From Clostridia bacterium (lineage in GTDB: Bacteria; Bacillota; Clostridia; Oscillospirales; Acutalibacteraceae), in contig JAKSQO010000009.1 in the NCBI GenBank assembly GCA_024404095.1, positions 1 to 64,000 on the forward strand: a stretch of 64,000 bases of DNA, written 5' to 3'. Shown here one piece after another: positions 52,854-61,747 of this stretch. Both the position numbers and the translations under genes were made by a program. How positions within the stretch are numbered: position 1 is the stretch's first letter; every line of letters starts with the position of its first letter. Under the pieces are notes generated by a model. It saw only the letters and a program-made list of their open reading frames with translations. It was not told where the DNA came from and made no database searches.

Positions 52854-53759
52854 TCAGGCATACTGCTTCAGTTCTTTTTCAAATTCGTCACGCTTGTCAG
52901 CGATTACATTATCCTTTTTCAGATTCAGCAAAAGAATTTCTTTTGACTTAAAGTAATCCTCTGTCATAAAATCGCCTGCAATAACATTCGCGCTTTCAAG
53001 GAAACGCGGAGTATTGGCAATCGTGTTAATAATCGCCATGAAGTGCCAGCGGATGTGTCTGTCAAGCTTTCTCGGAGTTGTCATACCGATATCAACACCG
53101 ATATTCGGTGTCTGCTGAGTCTGAAACCAGTAAATTCCATCAGTCTTGTCCGTATCAAAAAACTCCGTTGCCTCTGTTACAAATTCGTATGCACGCTTGC
53201 CGTGACGCTTCGCTGTCCACGGAATAATAGCAGGACAGTCAACGCTGTACTTGTACTCACGAGCATAGTTAATCATAAGAAATCGCTTGCCCGATTTTCT
53301 GATATCGCCCATTGTAACATCGCCGATATGATTAAATTCCGTCAAAGCATTTTTTTCAGGATCAAGATATTTTTTCAGAAGCTCATCAATCTTTTTCGGA
53401 TCAGCATGATATCTTAGCGTAATCGGTCCGATTTCCTGCGGCTGATACTCTCTGATATCAAGAATAAAGAATTCGGTTGGATTTTCGTCCATAGCCTCTT
53501 TCAGATATTTTAGAGCTTCTTCAAACTCAATTCCTTTTGAAAGTCCATGGCAGATAATTATTTTTCCTGTTTTTCTGTCATCCTTTAATCGCAGACAGTA
53601 ATGTCTGATTCCGTATTCAAACTGCTCCTTAAGAGTTCCGTCCTGACAGCACGCCATAGCCATCATACCGCGCGTACCCGCATTGTGCGCACTCGGAATG
53701 ATAACATCTTTAAGCTTCACATCATCTTTGATGTAAGACATCCAGTTCTGATAAATCAT
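52854..53759 (-). CDS. PI-PLC X-domain protein, cytoplasmic
   Basis: 301 residues. The X-domain of phosphatidylinositol-specific phospholipase C is seen: IPSAHNAGTRG (His25), FEYGIRHYCLRLKDD (Arg/Asp region) and IICHG (His71), then FFILDIREYQ. Both catalytic histidines are kept. Most bacterial PI-PLCs are secreted; this one has no signal peptide. It lies in an operon with pgsA, which makes phosphatidylglycerol phosphate, so a phospholipid or lipid-linked substrate inside the cell is possible (inference). ATG at 53759 is eight bases after GAGG; the TTG before it is rejected. Confidence 0.8.
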   Translation of the reverse strand: MIYQNWMSYIKDDVKLKDVIIPSAHNAGTRGMMAMACCQDGTLKEQFEYGIRHYCLRLKDDRKTGKIIICHGLSKGIEFEEALKYLKEAMDENPTEFFILDIREYQPQEIGPITLRYHADPKKIDELLKKYLDPEKNALTEFNHIGDVTMGDIRKSGKRFLMINYAREYKYSVDCPAIIPWTAKRHGKRAYEFVTEATEFFDTDKTDGIYWFQTQQTPNIGVDIGMTTPRKLDRHIRWHFMAIINTIANTPRFLESANVIAGDFMTEDYFKSKEILLLNLKKDNVIADKRDEFEKELKQYA

Positions 53760-53771
53760 CTTCAATTCCTC

Positions 53772-54608
53772 TTATAAATTGTAGCAGATATCAATCTTAT
53801 GCTTAATCGTTTCTTTCATATTATCTATCGCACCGCGCATATAGATTTTCGGGTCAAAGAGGTCGGGAGCTTTTGCAAATTCAGCCTTAATACCGTTTGT
53901 ATAAGCCTGGCGAAGCTCAGTCGCAAAATTGATTTTGCTGATACCTGCCGCAATACAGTCACGAAGAACTTCATCCGAAAGACCCGAAGCGCCGTGAAGG
54001 ACAAGCGGTGTATCAATAGCCTCATGAATTTCAGAAATACGGCGAACATTGATGTGCGGCTCGCCCTTATATACACCGTGGGCGGTTCCGACACCGATTG
54101 CAAGAGTGCTTACATTGGTTCTTCTGACAAATTCCTCAGCCTCGCTTACCTTAGTGTATGAGGACTCCATATCAGTGTCGCCCTCTTCCTTACCGCCGAT
54201 TGTGCCAAGCTCGCCCTCAACGGAAACATCCATCGGAAGTGCGAAGTCTGTAACCTCTTTGGTAAATTTCACATTGTCCTCAAAGCTCATTGCGCTGCCG
54301 TCAAACATAACAGATGAAAATCCGCTTGCAATGCATTTTCTCGCAAGGCTCAATCCGTTGCCGTGGTCAAGATGAAGCGCATAGTCCACGGGACAGTCAG
54401 CCATAAGCTCCCTCATCATTGCAGGGTACATTGCAATTCCGCCGTAATTAAGCGTTCTCGGAATCATCTGAACAATTACAGGTATACGCATTTCGTGCAT
54501 AACCTCGGAAACAGCCATAGCAGATTCAAGATTATCAATATTGAACGCAGGAATTGCATAGCCCTCTCTTGATGCCTTCTTCATAAGACGTGCAGATGAA
54601 ACTACCAT
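53772..54608 (-). CDS. fba: Class II fructose-bisphosphate aldolase family
   Basis: 278-residue zinc-dependent aldolase: YAIPAFNIDNLES, HLDHGN (zinc ligand His), SVMFDGSAMSFEDN, VEGELGTIGGKE, GVGTAHGVYKG and LHGASGLSDEV are all present. Acts on fructose-1,6-bisphosphate or tagatose-1,6-bisphosphate/related ketose phosphate; length is that of the short GatY/KbaY/FbaA clade. Start at 54608 supported by AAGGGTGG; a longer frame to 54695 overlaps pgsA and lacks an SD. Its presence in the recA-pgsA operon is unusual. Confidence 0.93.
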   Translation of the reverse strand: MVVSSARLMKKASREGYAIPAFNIDNLESAMAVSEVMHEMRIPVIVQMIPRTLNYGGIAMYPAMMRELMADCPVDYALHLDHGNGLSLARKCIASGFSSVMFDGSAMSFEDNVKFTKEVTDFALPMDVSVEGELGTIGGKEEGDTDMESSYTKVSEAEEFVRRTNVSTLAIGVGTAHGVYKGEPHINVRRISEIHEAIDTPLVLHGASGLSDEVLRDCIAAGISKINFATELRQAYTNGIKAEFAKAPDLFDPKIYMRGAIDNMKETIKHKIDICYNL

Positions 54609-54627
54609 TTGTACCACCCTTTGAAAA

Positions 54628-55185
54628 TTATTTTTTAAAGTCGATAACCTTTCGGCTGTCGAGAATATATTTAAGTCCTGAAGCAACTGCCGCAAAAGCA
54701 GTTACAGCAAGCAAAACATTTGAAACGAGATTAAGATTTATACCGATTTTATTAACCTCATAAAGCTCTCCGAGGCACATAATTACGATAAATGAAACCA
54801 TCTGAAGAACCGTTTTTATTTTTCCGCCGATATTTGCCGGAATAACAACTCCCTGTGCGGATGCAATCAATCGGACAGAGGTAACCGCAAATTCACGTGT
54901 AAGTATAATCATTACAATCCATATATTACAGAGTCCGGCTTTAAGAAAAGCAAGCAAGCCTGCCGTAACAAGCATTTTGTCTGCTATCGGGTCAAGCAGC
55001 TTGCCGAAATTTGTTACAATGTTGTTTTTTCGTGCAAGTCTGCCGTCAATCGCATCGGTAATTGAACCGATTGCAAAAATCAATGCTGAGTAAAGCATTC
55101 TGTGTCTGATGCCGAGAAAGAATACCACAAGAAAAATCGGGGCAATAAACATTCTTCCCACAGTTATTTTATTCGGAGTATTCAT
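54628..55185 (-). CDS. pgsA: CDP-diacylglycerol--glycerol-3-phosphate 3-phosphatidyltransferase
   Basis: 185-residue membrane CDP-alcohol phosphotransferase making phosphatidylglycerol phosphate. The DG(x)2AR(x)8G(x)3D(x)3D signature is seen as DAIDGRLARKNN...GKLLDPIADK, with several membrane helices. Overlaps the rimO stop by four bases. The recA-recX-rimO-pgsA order (or close variants) is common in Firmicutes. Confidence 0.95.
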   Translation of the reverse strand: MNTPNKITVGRMFIAPIFLVVFFLGIRHRMLYSALIFAIGSITDAIDGRLARKNNIVTNFGKLLDPIADKMLVTAGLLAFLKAGLCNIWIVMIILTREFAVTSVRLIASAQGVVIPANIGGKIKTVLQMVSFIVIMCLGELYEVNKIGINLNLVSNVLLAVTAFAAVASGLKYILDSRKVIDFKK

Positions 55186-56513
55186 TCAACAACTTCACCT
55201 ATCAAATCGTATTCTTCAATATCAAAGATTTTTACATCTACAAAATCTCCGATTTCATGGTCACCTGTTGAAGTAAAGCGAACAATGCCGTCAATCTCCG
55301 GAGCGTCCATATATGTTCTTCCGACATAAGAGTCGGTATATCCGTCATATTCCTCGACAACAGTCTTATAAACCTTGCCGATTTTCTGATTGTTCTTGTC
55401 CTCAACTATGCTGAGCTGATCCTGCATTATGATTTCACCGCGGCGCAGCTTTACATCTTCTTCAACCTGTCCGTCCATATCGTAAGCAGGTGTACCCTCC
55501 TGGGGACTGAAAGTGAAGCAGCCGAGACGGTCAAACTCAATCTCGTTGACAAATTCCGCAAGGTCTTCAAACTCTTCCTCGCCCTCACCCGGGAAACCGA
55601 CAATAAATGTTGTTCTGATAACAACATCGGGAATTTCCGTACGAAGCTTATTGATTACTTCACGAATCTGAGCCTGATTTCCCCGGCGGTTCATAGCCTT
55701 AAGAATTCCGTCATTGGAATGCTGAAGCGGAAGGTCAATATAGTTGACAACCTTTTCGTTACACTTAATCTCGGAAATAAGCTCGTCTGTGATTCTGTCG
55801 GGGTAGCAGTAAAGCATTCTTATCCATTCGATTCCGTCAATCCGTGAAAGCTGTCTGAGAAGCTCGGGAAGCTTCAGCTCTCCGTAGAGGTCAAGTCCGT
55901 AGCTTGTTGTGTCCTGTGCAATAAGTATAATTTCCTTTACACCTGTTTCGGCAAGCTGACGTGCTTCGTCAAGGATGCTGTCCATTTCACGGCTTCGCAT
56001 ATCGCCTCTTATGTAAGGAATTGTGCAGTAGGTGCAGCGGTTTGAACAGCCGTCACCGATTTTGAGGTACGCCCAATGCTCGGGAGTGGTAAGGATTCTC
56101 TGACCGTCAAGCGGTAATTCGCACTGCGGAGGGAATTTTTCAATAGTGCTGTCATTCTCGAGCAAGTCACTGATAATATTAACAATATCGCTGTTTGCAC
56201 CGATACCGATAACCGCATCAATTTCGGGAATTTCTGCAAGAATTTCTTCCTTGTGTCGCTGAGCCATACAGCCCGAAACAATAATTTTCTTTACAAGTCC
56301 CTCTTTTTTCAGTTCAACTGTATCGAGGATATTTTCAATAGCTTCCTTTTTCGCATCGTCAATAAAGCCGCAGGTATTGATAATTACGGCATCACAGCCG
56401 TCAACATAATCAACAATATCCCAGCCTGCCTCATCAATCAAAGCAAGCATATGCTCAGCGTCAACCTGGTTTTTAGGACAGCCGAGTGAAATCATACCTA
56501 TCTGATAACCCAT
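55182..56513 (-). CDS. rimO: Ribosomal protein S12 methylthiotransferase
   Basis: 443-residue radical SAM methylthiotransferase acting on an Asp of S12. N-terminal MTTase domain with GCPKNQVDAEHML and a Cys triad (Cys10, Cys46/48 region, Cys82 region), radical SAM CSNRCTYCTIP near 155, and a C-terminal TRAM domain. The GCPKNxVD motif favours RimO over MiaB. Eight bases after recX. Confidence 0.95.
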   Translation of the reverse strand: MGYQIGMISLGCPKNQVDAEHMLALIDEAGWDIVDYVDGCDAVIINTCGFIDDAKKEAIENILDTVELKKEGLVKKIIVSGCMAQRHKEEILAEIPEIDAVIGIGANSDIVNIISDLLENDSTIEKFPPQCELPLDGQRILTTPEHWAYLKIGDGCSNRCTYCTIPYIRGDMRSREMDSILDEARQLAETGVKEIILIAQDTTSYGLDLYGELKLPELLRQLSRIDGIEWIRMLYCYPDRITDELISEIKCNEKVVNYIDLPLQHSNDGILKAMNRRGNQAQIREVINKLRTEIPDVVIRTTFIVGFPGEGEEEFEDLAEFVNEIEFDRLGCFTFSPQEGTPAYDMDGQVEEDVKLRRGEIIMQDQLSIVEDKNNQKIGKVYKTVVEEYDGYTDSYVGRTYMDAPEIDGIVRFTSTGDHEIGDFVDVKIFDIEEYDLIGEVVE

Positions 56514-56521
56514 ACTCTCAC

Positions 56522-57151
56522 CTATTCTTCGTAGTATTCATCGTCCGAAAATTCACTCATCGCCTGGCGAATATCGGAATAGCCGTAGCCAAGGCGCATC
56601 AGTGCCGCGAAAACCTTGCGGCGTGAATTCTCATCAATCATTTTATTATAATATTTTTTATTGATAATATCAACTATTCTTTGAACATTATCTGCTTCTT
56701 CCGCCTCAAAAAGTTCATCAAGAGTGTTATTTATAATGTCTGAGGAAATTCCGCGGCGGTAAAGCTCGGATTTTATGCGGTTTCTGCCATACTTTTTATA
56801 TTCGTAAAGCTGACGCGCGAAGTTCTCGGCATATCTTTCATCATTGACAAGTCCGAGCTCAACAAGTCTGTCAACCGCACTTTCGACCGACTCAGCATCA
56901 TATTTTCTGAGTAGCTTTGTTTTTATTTCACGCACAGAATGGTCACGCATATCAAGGCTGAACATTGCGCTGTTAAAAGCAATGCGGGAGCCTGCCGCCT
57001 TTTGAAAGTCAGCAAGCTCCTCTTCATCAACTTCATCACCCGAGACATATCCGCTTCCGAGCCAGAAATCCTCATCAATTGTCAGCAGATACTCTCCGTC
57101 TATACTTATATGTATTTTATTCTGTCTTCCGTGTTTAGCTGTAATCTTCAT
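56522..57151 (-). CDS. recX: RecA regulatory protein RecX
   Basis: 209-residue all-helical protein of tandem RecX repeats (RDHSVREIKTKLLRKYDAESVESAVDRLVELGLVNDERYAENF is repeat 1-2). Modulates RecA filament. Its start shares one base with the recA stop, so the two are translationally coupled. Confidence 0.94.
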   Translation of the reverse strand: MKITAKHGRQNKIHISIDGEYLLTIDEDFWLGSGYVSGDEVDEEELADFQKAAGSRIAFNSAMFSLDMRDHSVREIKTKLLRKYDAESVESAVDRLVELGLVNDERYAENFARQLYEYKKYGRNRIKSELYRRGISSDIINNTLDELFEAEEADNVQRIVDIINKKYYNKMIDENSRRKVFAALMRLGYGYSDIRQAMSEFSDDEYYEE

Positions 57152-58269
57152 CAGTCATCAACAGCGATATCAAGCTGTGCCTTAGCTGAGCTCTTTGTAA
57201 CGGGAGCCTCTTCCTTAGCAGGTGCGGAAGTCTTTGCGGCACCCTTTGCACCCTTCTTAGATGAAGGCTTGTTAAGTGTCTTGAGCTTATCCATATTAGC
57301 CTTTACTTTTTCCTCAATCTCACTGCAAAGCTCAGGGTCATTTTTCAGAAGCTCCTTGACATTATCTCTGCCCTGTCCGAGTCTGCGGTCACCGTATGAG
57401 AACCATGCGCCACTCTTGTTGATAATATCCAGTAATACAGCAGCATCAAGAATCTCACCGACCTTTGAAATACCCTCGCCGTACATAATATCAAATTCAG
57501 CTTCTTTGAACGGAGGAGCAACCTTATTTTTAACGATTTTAACCTTGGTTCTTGAACCTACGAACTCATTGCCCGCACCCTTGATAGACTCAACACGGCG
57601 TACATCCATACGAACAGAAGCATAGAACTTCAGCGCACGACCGCCTGTTGTTGTTTCGGGGTTACCGTACATAACACCGATTTTCTCACGGAGCTGATTT
57701 ATGAAAATAATGATTGTATTTGACTTATTGCATGCGCCTGCAAGCTTTCTGAGTGCCTGCGACATAAGACGTGCGTGCTGACCAACGTGGCTTTCACCCA
57801 TATCACCCTCAATTTCCGAACGAGGAACAAGAGCAGCAACAGAGTCAACAACAATAATGTCGATTGCGCCTGAGCGAACGAGAGCCTCTGCAATTTCAAG
57901 AGCCTGCTCGCCGTTATCGGGCTGTGAAACAAGAAGTGAATCAATATCAACACCGAGGTTTGCGGCATAAACAGGGTCAAGCGCGTGCTCGGCATCAACG
58001 AATGCAGCTTCGCCGCCTGCCTTCTGAGCCTCAGCAACAGCGTGGAGCGCAAGAGTTGTCTTACCTGACGATTCAGGTCCGTAAATCTCAACAATTCTTC
58101 CCTTGGGAAGTCCGCCGATACCCGTTGCAACGTCAAGCGTGAGAGAGCCTGTTGAGATAGCCTCAACACTCATACCTGCGTTCTGTCCCAGACGCATAAC
58201 CGTACCCTTACCGTACTGCTTTTCAAGCTGTGCAATAGCTGTTTCAAGAGCCTGTTTTTTATCTGCCAT
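57151..58269 (-). CDS. recA: Recombinase RecA
   Basis: 372-residue recombinase: Walker [16 protein letters not shown] (about 64), [14 protein letters not shown]alker [27 protein letters not shown] region. The tail after 330 is Lys/Ala/Ser-rich. Start at 58269 (MADKKQ) because GGAGGT lies seven bases upstream; ATG at 58275 is one base from the SD. A Gram-positive SOS box lies immediately downstream of the -10, predicting LexA control. Confidence 0.98.
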   Translation of the reverse strand: MADKKQALETAIAQLEKQYGKGTVMRLGQNAGMSVEAISTGSLTLDVATGIGGLPKGRIVEIYGPESSGKTTLALHAVAEAQKAGGEAAFVDAEHALDPVYAANLGVDIDSLLVSQPDNGEQALEIAEALVRSGAIDIIVVDSVAALVPRSEIEGDMGESHVGQHARLMSQALRKLAGACNKSNTIIIFINQLREKIGVMYGNPETTTGGRALKFYASVRMDVRRVESIKGAGNEFVGSRTKVKIVKNKVAPPFKEAEFDIMYGEGISKVGEILDAAVLLDIINKSGAWFSYGDRRLGQGRDNVKELLKNDPELCSEIEEKVKANMDKLKTLNKPSSKKGAKGAAKTSAPAKEEAPVTKSSAKAQLDIAVDD

Positions 58270-58307
58270 TTTCATTACCTCCGTATATGTAAATCAACGG
58301 TTTTATC

Positions 58308-58321
58308 CGTACATTTGTTCG
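58308..58321. promoter_or_regulatory. LexA/SOS box of recA
   Basis: Read on the minus strand CGAACAAATGTACG matches the Gram-positive consensus CGAAC-rnry-GTTyG with one mismatch and lies just behind the -10 of the recA promoter. Confidence 0.85.
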
Positions 58322-58329
58322 TTACTTGT

Positions 58330-58358
58330 ATTATACATTATGTTTTTCTTAAATGCAA
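58330..58358 (-). promoter_or_regulatory. SigA-type promoter of the recA operon
   Basis: TTGCAT (58353-58358), 17 bp, TATAAT (58330-58335) on the minus strand, with the LexA box nine bases downstream of the -10. Confidence 0.85.
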
Positions 58359-58412
58359 CAGGAAATTTTAAAATTTTTCCGAAAACGGGAGTAAAGTACC
58401 GATTTTTGTACT

Positions 58413-58952
58413 TCACCTTACTTTCAGTATCTTCATAAGCTTTTTTCGCCATTTGCGGTAATAAGTGAACTCAAACATTTCAAGTGCTCTGTCATACAGA
58501 AGAAATGCCGCAAGTCCGAGGACATATAATATAGGTATAAAAACTTTCTCTGTTTCCTCAAGCATCTCCGAAGAAATACCGAAAACAAAAATCATTACAA
58601 GATATGCGGCGGTGATTACCGCAACAAAGAACAAGCTCTTGACAGCAATTCGCAGGGGCTTGATTTTTATTTTATCAAGAAGTGTTTTCAGAAGCGGATA
58701 ATAGCCGAGGACGGCAATATACATCGCAACCGCTTCTTTTTCGGGTACAAGCATAGCCGTAACGGCACTTGTGCAGAAATAAACGCCGAGCGCCCATTTA
58801 GGATTACATTCAGCCATCATAAAAAGAATCAGCAGCGACGCCACCCCGGGAATGGCGTAAATCATAAACGGTATTATAGATGAAGCAAGCATTATCGCTG
58901 TTGAGAGTGCTATGCACATTGCGCCAAGCGCAGTTTTAACAGAAACCTTCAT
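58413..58952 (-). CDS. Conserved membrane protein of unknown function (DUF5685 cassette)
   Basis: Not recognised. 179 residues with about five membrane helices (roughly 6-26, 34-52, 58-72, 105-125, 138-156) and a basic Lys/Arg-rich C-terminus. The size and helix spacing resemble ECF-transporter S components, but no binding motif is visible. It starts nine bases after the J-domain-like gene with GAGG upstream and is the last gene of a three-gene unit; a small AAGTAC/GTACTT hairpin follows the stop. Confidence 0.7.
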   Translation of the reverse strand: MKVSVKTALGAMCIALSTAIMLASSIIPFMIYAIPGVASLLILFMMAECNPKWALGVYFCTSAVTAMLVPEKEAVAMYIAVLGYYPLLKTLLDKIKIKPLRIAVKSLFFVAVITAAYLVMIFVFGISSEMLEETEKVFIPILYVLGLAAFLLYDRALEMFEFTYYRKWRKKLMKILKVR

Positions 58953-58961
58953 AACTTAACC

Positions 58962-59561
58962 TCAGCAGCAGCGTATAAGGTCGCCGCCCATACACTCACA
59001 GCAGCAATCGGCACAGACAAGCGCCTCACACATACTGCACGGGTCGGAGCAGCCTTTGTTCTCGGTTTTTGTTGTTTCACGTCGGGTATACTGTCCCCTC
59101 TTTGCCTTGTGGAGCTGATCATATGCCGCCTTGTATTCGGGGTTGGACGGATCAAGCTCATACGCATGGGTAAAGCTTTCAGCCGCACTTTCGAGCCAGC
59201 CTCTGCGGTGCTGAATACTGCCCTTAAGATAAAACCACTCTGCATTTCTGCGCTGATAAGGTATACCGTCAAGAAGCATTTCGGCATCGTCAATTCTTCC
59301 GCTGTTCAGCTTTGCACGAATATCGCCGAACTCGGAATTCTGATTGCCTGCGGCATCATATGAAGCATAGTCGTTGCTTCCGTAATTTCCGCCCGAATTG
59401 CCGTTGCCGAAGTTCATAACAATAGCGTCATAAGCCTCGTCCAGCTCTTTCATAGCAGACGGATTGCCGCCGCATCTTCTCGCAGCTTCTCGGTATGCAA
59501 ATTTAACATCGTCAAGACTTGCGCTTGAATCAAGTCCTAATACCTCATAAGGATTTCTCAC
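58962..59561 (-). CDS. Degenerate J-domain/TPR protein with Cys-rich tail
   Basis: 199 residues in three parts. Residues 3-50 are a J-domain (NPYEVLGLDSSASLDDVKFAYREAA) that lacks the HPD tripeptide needed to stimulate Hsp70: the segment reads RRCGGNPSAMK. A Gly/Asn/Ser-rich linker leads to a TPR-like helical region (about 80-150, AEWFYLKGSIQHRRGWLESAAESF). The last 30 residues hold ten cysteines. GTG start at 59561 with GGAG seven bases upstream, overlapping the end of the DUF5685 gene by 17 bp. Role unknown; the tail could bind metal or a redox cofactor. Confidence 0.85.
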   Translation of the reverse strand: MRNPYEVLGLDSSASLDDVKFAYREAARRCGGNPSAMKELDEAYDAIVMNFGNGNSGGNYGSNDYASYDAAGNQNSEFGDIRAKLNSGRIDDAEMLLDGIPYQRRNAEWFYLKGSIQHRRGWLESAAESFTHAYELDPSNPEYKAAYDQLHKAKRGQYTRRETTKTENKGCSDPCSMCEALVCADCCCECMGGDLIRCC

Positions 59562-60399
59562 ACGAACACTCCTTTTTTAACACCCTGCCGACAACGGCAC
59601 GTGAACCGTCGTACAGTATATTCTCTAATATATCATTAAATCTATAAATTTTCAACTTATTATAATTATTTATCGCTTCTCCCATTGTCAGATTAAGCAT
59701 TTCTTCGCAGTAATTTTTATAATCATGTGATTTGAATTTATTTTTCAACGGATTGAAGCTGTTTTCGTTTATATCCTTTTCGCAGTCATCAACTGCATCA
59801 ATTATATATACCCATCTGCCAATCATATAGCCGAAGCTTTTCAGATTTAGTATACTGTCGCACTCAATTTCATTTATAATCAGCTGCGAAAGCATCTCAG
59901 CACTCGGGTCGGCAGATTCATCTATACCCGAATTTTTCTTTTCAATCTCTCTCTGCCTCGTCATCTGCTTTTCGATTATTTCCGCCGCTTCGGGCTGACG
60001 GCTTTTTGCTTTCTTATATATATGTTTTGCATACGGCATTGCAATATAACACAGCAGCCGTTTCAAAAATCCGCTGTCAGCAATATTATCCATCAGCTTG
60101 TGATACATCAAAAGCATTGAAATATCGGCGGTGTATGCTGTGTCCTCATTTCCCCTGCCACAGTCAAGGCACTTCTTTGTAGGATTGAAAGAGCACCTGG
60201 AATTTTTAAATTTGACACATCCGAGCCTTACCGCCATACGAATCATTGCAAAAAACGTAAAATCGTATGAAAGCGTGAGCCTTGCAATAAGGCCGTACCT
60301 TTTTCCGAGCTCCTTGCAAAGTGAGCAGTAAACGCCCTTGTATATATCGTAATCCTTAAATTTCATTTCAGGCTTGTACGCCCTGACATAGCCGAACAA
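59545..60399 (-). CDS. DUF5685 family protein
   Basis: 284 residues, cytoplasmic and helical. The N-terminus MFGYVRAYKPEMKFKDYDIYKG followed by CSLC, then RCSFNPTKKCLDCGRG, and the Cys pair in the tail (KKECSCEKSL) give a repeated Cys pattern that could hold zinc or an iron-sulfur cluster. Function unknown. TTG at 60399 is taken as start, with GAGGTG seven bases upstream. First gene of the three-gene unit and tightly coupled to the J-like gene. Confidence 0.85.
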   Translation of the reverse strand: MFGYVRAYKPEMKFKDYDIYKGVYCSLCKELGKRYGLIARLTLSYDFTFFAMIRMAVRLGCVKFKNSRCSFNPTKKCLDCGRGNEDTAYTADISMLLMYHKLMDNIADSGFLKRLLCYIAMPYAKHIYKKAKSRQPEAAEIIEKQMTRQREIEKKNSGIDESADPSAEMLSQLIINEIECDSILNLKSFGYMIGRWVYIIDAVDDCEKDINENSFNPLKNKFKSHDYKNYCEEMLNLTMGEAINNYNKLKIYRFNDILENILYDGSRAVVGRVLKKECSCEKSL

Positions 60400-60486
60400 A
60401 AGCGTTCACCTCGTTTCTGTTAAATAATGAATAATTGCGTTCGGATACACGCATCTGATTTTCCCGATTCAATAGACTTAAATCGA

Positions 60487-61143
60487 TTATCCCAGCGGCG
60501 TTCCGAGTTGAGCATCAAAACTTGTGCAGTCAGCGATTTCATCTTTATCAACTTCAACCACAGCAAACCATCCTGACATCATACAATCATAGGCATCAGG
60601 GTTGTTTAGCTGTTCTATATATACACATAATGATTGTCCATCGCAATACACATCACTTACACCAAAGCGATAGGAACCGCTGCCGGACGGAATATATGTA
60701 AGAATCACCGATTTCTCGCTAAAGTATCTGTCATTATATGCGGTCGTTATATAATCAAACGATGGTGCTTCATCAAGACCTGAATCCATAGTCAAAATAT
60801 CAGAGAATTTTGACTTAAATGAATTCAGTTCCGATACTGTATCAAACTTATAAATCGGCAAATGCTGTACTGAACTGATTGTCATAGTTTCAGTGTTCAA
60901 TGCTTCGGTGTAAAGCTTGCTGTTATCCGTCCAATTTGCAAAAGCGACATAGTTGGTATATTTCTTACTTTTGTCATTTTTAAATTTTTCGTCTAATGTT
61001 TTCTCAACCTCGTTTTTTTGTTCAATCGCATGTTCTGATTTCTGAGGAGTTAAAGTATCTGTTTTTTCAATAGCTTTTGTTCCGCAACCTATTAAGGAAG
61101 ACATGAGAATAAGACAAAGTATCATTGATATAATCTTTTTCAT
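60487..61143 (-). CDS. Lipoprotein of unknown function
   Basis: Not recognised. 218 residues with a lipoprotein signal and lipobox SLIGC (Cys about 20), then a Lys/Glu-rich region and a compact alpha/beta domain of about 140 residues. GGGAGGTG lies six bases before the ATG at 61143. No close partner: 87 bp separate it from the DUF5685 gene and 59 bp from the next upstream gene. Confidence 0.75.
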   Translation of the reverse strand: MKKIISMILCLILMSSLIGCGTKAIEKTDTLTPQKSEHAIEQKNEVEKTLDEKFKNDKSKKYTNYVAFANWTDNSKLYTEALNTETMTISSVQHLPIYKFDTVSELNSFKSKFSDILTMDSGLDEAPSFDYITTAYNDRYFSEKSVILTYIPSGSGSYRFGVSDVYCDGQSLCVYIEQLNNPDAYDCMMSGWFAVVEVDKDEIADCTSFDAQLGTPLG

Positions 61144-61202
61144 CTTAAACACCTCCCAATTAAAATTATCGGGTTACATTTTATCATTCAATATTCAGTG
61201 CA

Positions 61203-61655
61203 TCAGAAGATGATATATGCCTTGAATTTATGACCGCATCTCGGGCAGGTAATGTTTCTTTTACCGCGCTTTTTACTCATTCTAAGATGCTCGTTGCAAT
61301 TCGGGCAGGTGCGGAAGCGATGCGTTCTTATCTGCATTATTCTCATTTTTGCACGGTTGAACTTTCTCCTGAAATTCATCATTATTTCGTCAAAATGAAT
61401 CTTATTAAGAAGGTCAAGAAATTTTCCGTTCTCGTACTGACGGCGGTAACAGTTCTTTGACAGCACACGGTAAACCGCAAAGCCGAGAACAAGAAGTGCT
61501 ATCCCCCACATAATAAAATAAACAACGGGAATAAACCTGAAAAACATCTTTATTCCGTTAATAAGAAGATATATTATCAGCAGGCAGAATGTCAGCTGGT
61601 CAACACCGTTCCTGCCGAGCATGAATCTTCTGAATTTTTCAATAAAAGACTGCAT
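61203..61655 (-). CDS. Small membrane protein with C-terminal zinc ribbon
   Basis: 150 residues: a basic N-terminus, two membrane helices (about 22-37 and 42-63), a basic linker and a C-terminal CPNC...CPRCG zinc ribbon (about 117-142). The ribbon is expected on the cytoplasmic side. Family not recognised; similar small zinc-ribbon membrane proteins are frequent in this group and unstudied. Confidence 0.7.
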   Translation of the reverse strand: MQSFIEKFRRFMLGRNGVDQLTFCLLIIYLLINGIKMFFRFIPVVYFIMWGIALLVLGFAVYRVLSKNCYRRQYENGKFLDLLNKIHFDEIMMNFRRKFNRAKMRIMQIRTHRFRTCPNCNEHLRMSKKRGKRNITCPRCGHKFKAYIIF

Positions 61656-61686
61656 AATGTTTCATCCTTTCCAGCATATATTATAC

Positions 61687-61714
61687 TTGACAAATCGGTT
61701 CAAGGTGTTACAAT
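61687..61714 (+). promoter_or_regulatory. SigA-type promoter of cysK
   Basis: TTGACA (61687-61692), 16 bp, TACAAT (61709-61714) on the plus strand, 33 bases before the cysK ATG. No T-box or S-box leader fits in so short a leader. Confidence 0.7.
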
Positions 61715-61747
61715 TTTATTAAATTTTAAGGAATTGAAGGTATTTTT

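Noticed and set aside
61687..61747. T-box or S-box riboswitch before cysK
   Set aside because: Only about 30 nt lie between the promoter and the ATG, too short for either class.
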